Translations under genes and position numbers: made by a program | In this document: one piece after another, positions 7,012 through 9,833 of the stretch | Position numbering within the stretch: position 1 is the first letter of the stretch | Layout: the number at the start of each line of letters is the position of its first letter | Assembly (NCBI GenBank): GCA_026417815.1 | Contig: JAOACN010000238.1 | Coordinates: 1-9,833, forward strand | DNA: 9,833 nt | Direction: 5' to 3' | Origin: Chloroflexaceae bacterium | Lineage (GTDB): Bacteria; Chloroflexota; Chloroflexia; Chloroflexales; Chloroflexaceae | The notes under the pieces: generated by a model | What the model saw: the letters and a program-made list of their open reading frames with translations, nothing else | The model's database searches: none | Told to the model about the DNA's origin: nothing

Positions 7012-7554
7012 TCACTTGGCTGCCGCTACCGGCACCCCGTTGCCCCCGGCATGTTCAACATACTCAGTGGCGAACTGCCCCCGCGCGCCGCGCACCATGG
7101 CGATGCGCCCGGTGCGCATCAGTTCGCGGATCCCGTAGGGCCGCACCACCTCGATGAAGTTCTCCACCTTGGCAGGCGCGCCGGTCATCTCGACGATCAT
7201 GGTGCTGGCGCCTACGTCAACGATCTTGGCGTCGAACACGCTGCACATCGAGACAATCTCGTGACGCGACGACGTGGGCGCGTTGAGCTTCAGCACCACC
7301 ATCTCGCGCTCGACGATAGGATCGTTGGTCACATCGGAGACCTTGATCACCTCGATCAGACGGTAGAGTTGCTTGACCACCTGCTCGACATCTTCCGACT
7401 CGACGACGATGGTCATGCGGCTAATGCCGGGCTGCTCGCTGTGCCCAACCGCCAGACTCTGGATATTGTACCCGCGGCGGCGCACCAGGCCGGCCACGCG
7501 GCTGAGCACGCCGGGGCGATCTTGCACGAGGAGGACGATCGTGTGGGTTTTCAT
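7012..7554 (-). CDS. ilvN: acetolactate synthase small (regulatory) subunit
   Basis: This is the regulatory subunit of acetohydroxyacid synthase. It activates the IlvB catalytic subunit and gives sensitivity to valine or other branched-chain amino acids. The 180-aa product has an N-terminal ACT domain (about 3-78) starting HTIVLLVQDRPGVLSRVAGL and continuing with RRGYNIQSLAVG and ISRMTIVVE. The C-terminal small-subunit domain (about 84-158) contains EREMVVLKL, MTGAPAKVENFIEVVRPYGI and the end RTGRIAMVRG. A tail of about 20 residues follows. The ATG at 7552-7554 has only a weak AGGTG very close upstream, so translation may depend on coupling to ilvB, whose stop is 50 nt away across a strong palindrome. 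The symbols ilvN and ilvH are used interchangeably for this family. Confidence 0.96.
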   Translation of the reverse strand: MKTHTIVLLVQDRPGVLSRVAGLVRRRGYNIQSLAVGHSEQPGISRMTIVVESEDVEQVVKQLYRLIEVIKVSDVTNDPIVEREMVVLKLNAPTSSRHEIVSMCSVFDAKIVDVGASTMIVEMTGAPAKVENFIEVVRPYGIRELMRTGRIAMVRGARGQFATEYVEHAGGNGVPVAAAK

Positions 7555-7575
7555 ACACCTGGCTCGTTTCTCAGC

Positions 7576-7595
7576 GCGGACGGGCGCCCGTCCGC
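7576..7595. repeat. perfect 20-bp palindrome between ilvB and ilvN
   Basis: The arms GCGGACGGGC (7576-7585) and GCCCGTCCGC (7586-7595) are exact reverse complements with no spacer. In RNA this would fold into a very stable GC hairpin with a loop of about 4 nt. It takes up 20 of the 50 nt between the ilvB stop and the ilvN start. No U run follows on the minus strand, so it is not a canonical terminator. Plausible roles are mRNA protection or processing that sets the subunit ratio, or a protein-binding site. Confidence 0.75.
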
Positions 7596-7604
7596 CGGCT
7601 GCTA

Positions 7605-9347
7605 TCAGGCATCCGCCTCGGTGATAATCATCTCGGCGATCGACTTGTTCTGGGGCACCATCGGGAAGACGTTGACCTCCCGCTCGACGCGGAAGTCAAT
7701 CAACACCGGCCCGTCGGTGGCGTGGGCCTCATCAATGGCCGCCTGCACCTGGTCGGAGTGCTCGACGGTCAGGCCCTTCCAGCCGTAGGCCTCGGCGAGT
7801 TTCGCGAAGTCGGGGCCGGAGAGGGGCGTGCCGCTGTAGCGCTTGTTCTCGAACAACTCCTGCCACTGGCGCACCATGCCCAGGTAGCCGTTGTTGATCA
7901 CGGCGATCTTGATGTTCTTGATCTTCTCCTGGACGATCGTCGCCATCTCCTGGTTGGTCATCTGGAACCCGCCATCGCCGACGATGACCCAGATCGTATC
8001 GTTGGGGTGGGCGATTGCCACGCCGAGGGAGGCAGGCACGGCGAAGCCCATCGTGCCGGCGCCACCGGAGGTGATGTGGGTGCGCGGGCCAGCGTTCCAG
8101 TCAATCAACTGCGCGGCCCACATCTGATGCTGGCCCACGTCGGTCACCACGCGGTAGTTGCCGCGCGCCGCCAGCGTGCGGTTCAACTTCTCATAGACAT
8201 CGTGGGGCGGCAGGGCCCACTGGGCGGTGTTGGCGCGATTGACGTACTGCTGCTTGCCCTGGTGCTTCTCCTGCAAATCGCGGATGTGCTCCAGCCAGTC
8301 GGAGGCGTGGGCGTGCAACTCGGCCAGGGCCTCGCGCTCGGGCAGTTCCTCCAGCAGGGCCTGGAGCGTCAGGCGCGCATCACCGACGATCGGCACCGTC
8401 ACCTTGACATTCTTGCCGATCTCCGACGGATCGATATCCACGTGGATCACCTTCGCGTTCGGGGCGAAGGTGCTGGCCTTGCCCGTCACGCGGTCGTCGA
8501 AGCGCCCGCCGATGTTGAAGAGCACGTCGCATTCCTGGATGGCGCGGTTGCAGTGCACCCAGCCGTGCATGCCGGGCATGCCCAGGCTGAGGGGATGGCT
8601 CTCGGGGAAGGAACCGATGCCGTGGAGGGTGGTAATGACCGGGATGCGCAGCGTCTCGGCGAACTGCCGCAGTTCCTCAACCGCGCCCGACATAATCACC
8701 CCGTTGCCGGCGATGATCAGCGGCTTCTGCGCCGAGAGCAGCAGTTTTACCGCCTCGCGCACCTGTTTGCGGTTTGGCACGTAGGTGGGCTTGTAGCCGG
8801 GGAGGTTGAGCTTCTGATCCCAGTTTGGCACGGTGGACTTCTGCATCGCGTCCTTGGTGATATCAATCAGCACCGGGCCGGGGCGGCCCGTGGTCGCGAT
8901 GTGGATGGCCTCCTTGAAGACATAGGCCAGGTCGTTCACGTCCTTCACCAGGTAATTATGCTTGGTGATCGGCATGGTGATCCCGGTAATATCGGTCTCC
9001 TGGAAGGCATCCTTGCCCAGCACGTGGCTGCCCACCTGCCCGCAGATGGCCAGCAAGGGCGTGCTATCCATCATGGCGTCGGCGATCGGCGTGACCAGGT
9101 TCGTCACCCCCGGCCCACTGGTGCCGATACACACGCCGATGCGCCCGGTGGCGCGGGCGTAGCCCTCGGCGGCGTGCCCGGCGCCCTGCTCGTGGCGGCA
9201 GAGCACGTGGCGCAGCTTGTCGCGGTATTCCCACATCGCGTAGTAGAAGGGCATGATCGCGCCGCCGGGGATGCCGAACATCACCTCGACCCCCTCGCGG
9301 ATGAGCGCCTCACACATGATCTGGGCGCCGGTTCGTGTCTCGGACAT
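7605..9347 (-). CDS. ilvB: acetolactate synthase large (catalytic) subunit
   Basis: IlvB is the thiamine-diphosphate- and FAD-dependent catalytic subunit of acetohydroxyacid synthase. It makes 2-acetolactate (valine, leucine) or 2-aceto-2-hydroxybutyrate (isoleucine). The 580-aa product has the three expected domains. The N-terminal pyrimidine-binding domain has FGIPGGAIMPFYYA and the catalytic Glu53 in RHEQGAGHAAEGYAR. The central domain has GRFDDRVTGK (about 281-290) of the FAD-binding AHAS family. The C-terminal domain has the ThDP motif starting GDGG at 457-460 and ending NN at 485-486, with QWQELF after it. The ATG at 9345-9347 is preceded by GGAGG 4 nt upstream. The open frame reaches 9419, but the extension is Cys/Arg-rich and unlike the family. 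It is the first enzyme gene after the attenuator-like leader and heads the cluster. Confidence 0.97.
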   Translation of the reverse strand: MSETRTGAQIMCEALIREGVEVMFGIPGGAIMPFYYAMWEYRDKLRHVLCRHEQGAGHAAEGYARATGRIGVCIGTSGPGVTNLVTPIADAMMDSTPLLAICGQVGSHVLGKDAFQETDITGITMPITKHNYLVKDVNDLAYVFKEAIHIATTGRPGPVLIDITKDAMQKSTVPNWDQKLNLPGYKPTYVPNRKQVREAVKLLLSAQKPLIIAGNGVIMSGAVEELRQFAETLRIPVITTLHGIGSFPESHPLSLGMPGMHGWVHCNRAIQECDVLFNIGGRFDDRVTGKASTFAPNAKVIHVDIDPSEIGKNVKVTVPIVGDARLTLQALLEELPEREALAELHAHASDWLEHIRDLQEKHQGKQQYVNRANTAQWALPPHDVYEKLNRTLAARGNYRVVTDVGQHQMWAAQLIDWNAGPRTHITSGGAGTMGFAVPASLGVAIAHPNDTIWVIVGDGGFQMTNQEMATIVQEKIKNIKIAVINNGYLGMVRQWQELFENKRYSGTPLSGPDFAKLAEAYGWKGLTVEHSDQVQAAIDEAHATDGPVLIDFRVEREVNVFPMVPQNKSIAEMIITEADA

Positions 9348-9579
9348 ACGTCCTCCTCGTCGCGCGTAGCGTTGGCAACGCGAAGCACAGGCGGCACAGC
9401 ATTGGGCTGCTCGCGTCACCGTAGAGCGTCTGGATTACGAAACTGTTACCTCTGGACTACCGACCGGCGGAGCCGCCTCGATGGGGCGTTACGCCGCTGC
9501 CCACGTCCTTGTGGGCCTGCGCCCGCGCGGGGCCGTGCGCGAGCGGTGCGGCGGTGAACAAGGCGCCAGTTCGACATTG
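9348..9579 (-). other. untranslated leader between attenuator and ilvB
   Basis: These 232 nt separate the leader terminator from the ilvB start. No convincing gene is seen. Three small perfect inverted repeats are visible: GCGTT/AACGC with a 3-nt loop at 9369-9381, GGCG/CGCC with a 3-nt loop at 9485-9495, and GCCCAC/GTGGGC with a 6-nt loop at 9499-9516. None is followed by a U run on the minus strand. No convincing second promoter was found. Confidence 0.5.
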
Positions 9580-9609
9580 AAAAACCTCCCGGCGCTGGCT
9601 CGGGAGGTT
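9580..9609 (-). terminator. Rho-independent terminator (attenuator) upstream of ilvB
   Basis: On the minus strand AACCTCCCG (9609-9601) and CGGGAGGTT (9591-9583) form a perfect 9-bp GC-rich stem around a 9-nt loop, followed by a run of five T (9584-9580). It lies 39 nt after the stop codon of the leader peptide and 232 nt before ilvB, with no intervening enzyme gene. It is thus placed to end transcription before the operon, as in amino acid attenuation. Confidence 0.88.
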
Positions 9610-9638
9610 CAGTCTCGCTCAGGCTGCTGGGGCTCGGC

Positions 9639-9705
9639 ATCCCCTCCCTCAACGGCTATTGCTCCACCCGATAAGGAGGAGTACAAGCACGCCGAGGAGG
9701 AGGAT
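9639..9705 (-). promoter_or_regulatory. competing-pairing (antiterminator) segments of the ilvB attenuator
   Basis: Leader codons Ile-Leu-Leu-Leu (ATCCTCCTCCTC, 9705-9694) can pair with GAGGGAGGGGAT (9650-9639): 9 Watson-Crick pairs, 2 G-U pairs and 1 mismatch. The GGGAGG inside that G-rich segment (9648-9643) can instead pair perfectly with CCTCCC (9607-9602) in the 5' arm of the terminator. A second antiterminator candidate, TCGGGTGG (9671-9664), matches CCTCCCGA (9607-9600) at 7 of 8 positions. A ribosome stalled on the leucine codons would free the G-rich segment and prevent the terminator from forming. The pairings were found by eye, without energy calculation. Confidence 0.6.
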
Positions 9706-9729
9706 AGATACAAACCGAGGCGCTGCCAT
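9649..9729 (-). CDS. Val/Ile/Leu-rich leader peptide of the ilv operon
   Basis: This is a 26-residue open reading frame starting MAAPRF, followed by VSILLLGVLVLLLI (residues 7-20) and a polar tail GWSNSR. Twelve of the 14 central residues are Val, Ile or Leu, the three end products of the downstream pathway. The ATG at 9727-9729 has GAAGG (9742-9738) 8 nt upstream. A GTG at 9742-9744 would give 31 residues but has no Shine-Dalgarno. The frame ends in TGA just before the terminator hairpin. By analogy with the enterobacterial ilv leaders, translation rather than the peptide itself is probably what matters: scarce charged Leu, Ile or Val tRNA would stall the ribosome. The peptide also resembles a single membrane helix, so a small membrane protein is the main alternative, but the promoter and terminator around it favour a leader. 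It is about 26 nt from the likely transcript start. Confidence 0.8.
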   Translation of the reverse strand: MAAPRFVSILLLGVLVLLLIGWSNSR

Positions 9730-9761
9730 CTGTGCAACCTTCACAAATCGTTATTGTGGGG

Positions 9762-9791
9762 AGCATACCACAGGGCCACAGGTGCTGTCAA
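9762..9791 (-). promoter_or_regulatory. sigma70-type promoter of the ilv-leu cluster
   Basis: The minus strand has a perfect -35 TTGACA (9791-9786), an 18-nt spacer, and TATGCT (9767-9762) as -10, matching TATAAT at 4 of 6 positions. A TG one base before the -10 (TGGTATGCT) gives an extended -10. Transcription would start near 9755, about 26 nt before the leader peptide ATG. I see no operator-like repeat in the 42 nt left upstream of the -35. Confidence 0.75.
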
Positions 9792-9833
9792 GAGTGTTGC
9801 GCGGCGATAGAGTTCACATCTGCCGAACACGTT

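Noticed and set aside
3854..7138. A 1094-codon open frame on the plus strand across leuA and ilvC
   Set aside because: It is antisense to two clear enzyme genes. Its protein is His/Arg/Gly-rich with no recognisable domain, as expected from the mirror frame of GC-rich codons.
7722..9557. A 611-codon open frame on the plus strand opposite ilvB
   Set aside because: It is the antisense shadow of ilvB. It is rich in His, Val, Gly and Asp with no family motif, and has no supporting promoter or ribosome site that I can see.
9446..9652. A 68-codon minus-strand frame overlapping the terminator region
   Set aside because: It is Arg/Pro-rich, runs through the terminator hairpin, and its start lies inside the stop region of the better supported leader frame.
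9649..9744. GTG at 9742-9744 as the start of the leader peptide (31 residues)
   Set aside because: No Shine-Dalgarno precedes it, while the ATG at 9727-9729 has GAAGG at 8 nt spacing.
9580..9755. T-box or other riboswitch as the ilvB leader
   Set aside because: The leader is short, contains a translatable Val/Ile/Leu-rich frame, and I could not find a T-box consensus or a known aptamer pattern.

Overview
The window is one stretch of GC-rich bacterial DNA. It carries a branched-chain amino acid (BCAA) biosynthesis cluster in which every gene lies on the minus strand, so transcription runs from the right end (about 9755) to the left end. In transcription order the genes are: a small leader peptide with an intrinsic terminator, ilvB, ilvN, ilvC, leuA, pheA, cimA and a truncated leuC. 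The high GC content, this gene set (citramalate synthase plus a stand-alone ACT-domain prephenate dehydratase inside an ilv/leu cluster) and the intergenic hairpin and heptamer repeats recall Chloroflexota such as the Roseiflexus/Chloroflexus group. That placement is an inference from memory, held with modest confidence. The first 19 bases are the Tn5/Nextera transposase adapter, so the left edge is a library artefact and the cut in leuC is not biological.

Layout from right to left. 9762-9791 holds a good sigma70-type promoter. 9649-9729 encodes a 26-residue peptide in which 12 of 14 consecutive residues are Val, Ile or Leu. It is followed at 9580-9609 by a GC-rich hairpin with a U tract. Between the peptide and the terminator, G-rich segments can pair either with the Ile-Leu-Leu-Leu codons or with the 5' arm of the terminator. 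This is the layout of ribosome-mediated transcription attenuation, and it is the most interesting feature here. After a further untranslated leader of about 230 nt come ilvB (7605-9347) and ilvN (7012-7554), the two subunits of acetohydroxyacid synthase, then ilvC (5867-6889), leuA (3962-5635), pheA (3017-3850), cimA (1148-2743) and leuC (20-1017, C-terminus missing).

How the genes work together. IlvBN and IlvC carry out the first two steps shared by valine and isoleucine synthesis. LeuA draws 2-ketoisovalerate into leucine. CimA makes citramalate from pyruvate and acetyl-CoA, and LeuC (with LeuD and LeuB, not in the window) can take both the isopropylmalate and the citramalate branches forward. 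The cluster therefore encodes a threonine-independent isoleucine route next to the leucine route. A Val/Ile/Leu-rich leader peptide is a sensible sensor for such a set. PheA (phenylalanine synthesis) is the outsider, placed between the two homologous acyltransferases LeuA and CimA.

Intergenic DNA is not empty. Two related double-hairpin repeats sit upstream of leuC and upstream of cimA, a heptamer tandem repeat begins on the leuA stop codon, and a perfect 20-bp palindrome fills the ilvB-ilvN gap. No mobile element genes, tRNA, rRNA or CRISPR arrays were seen.
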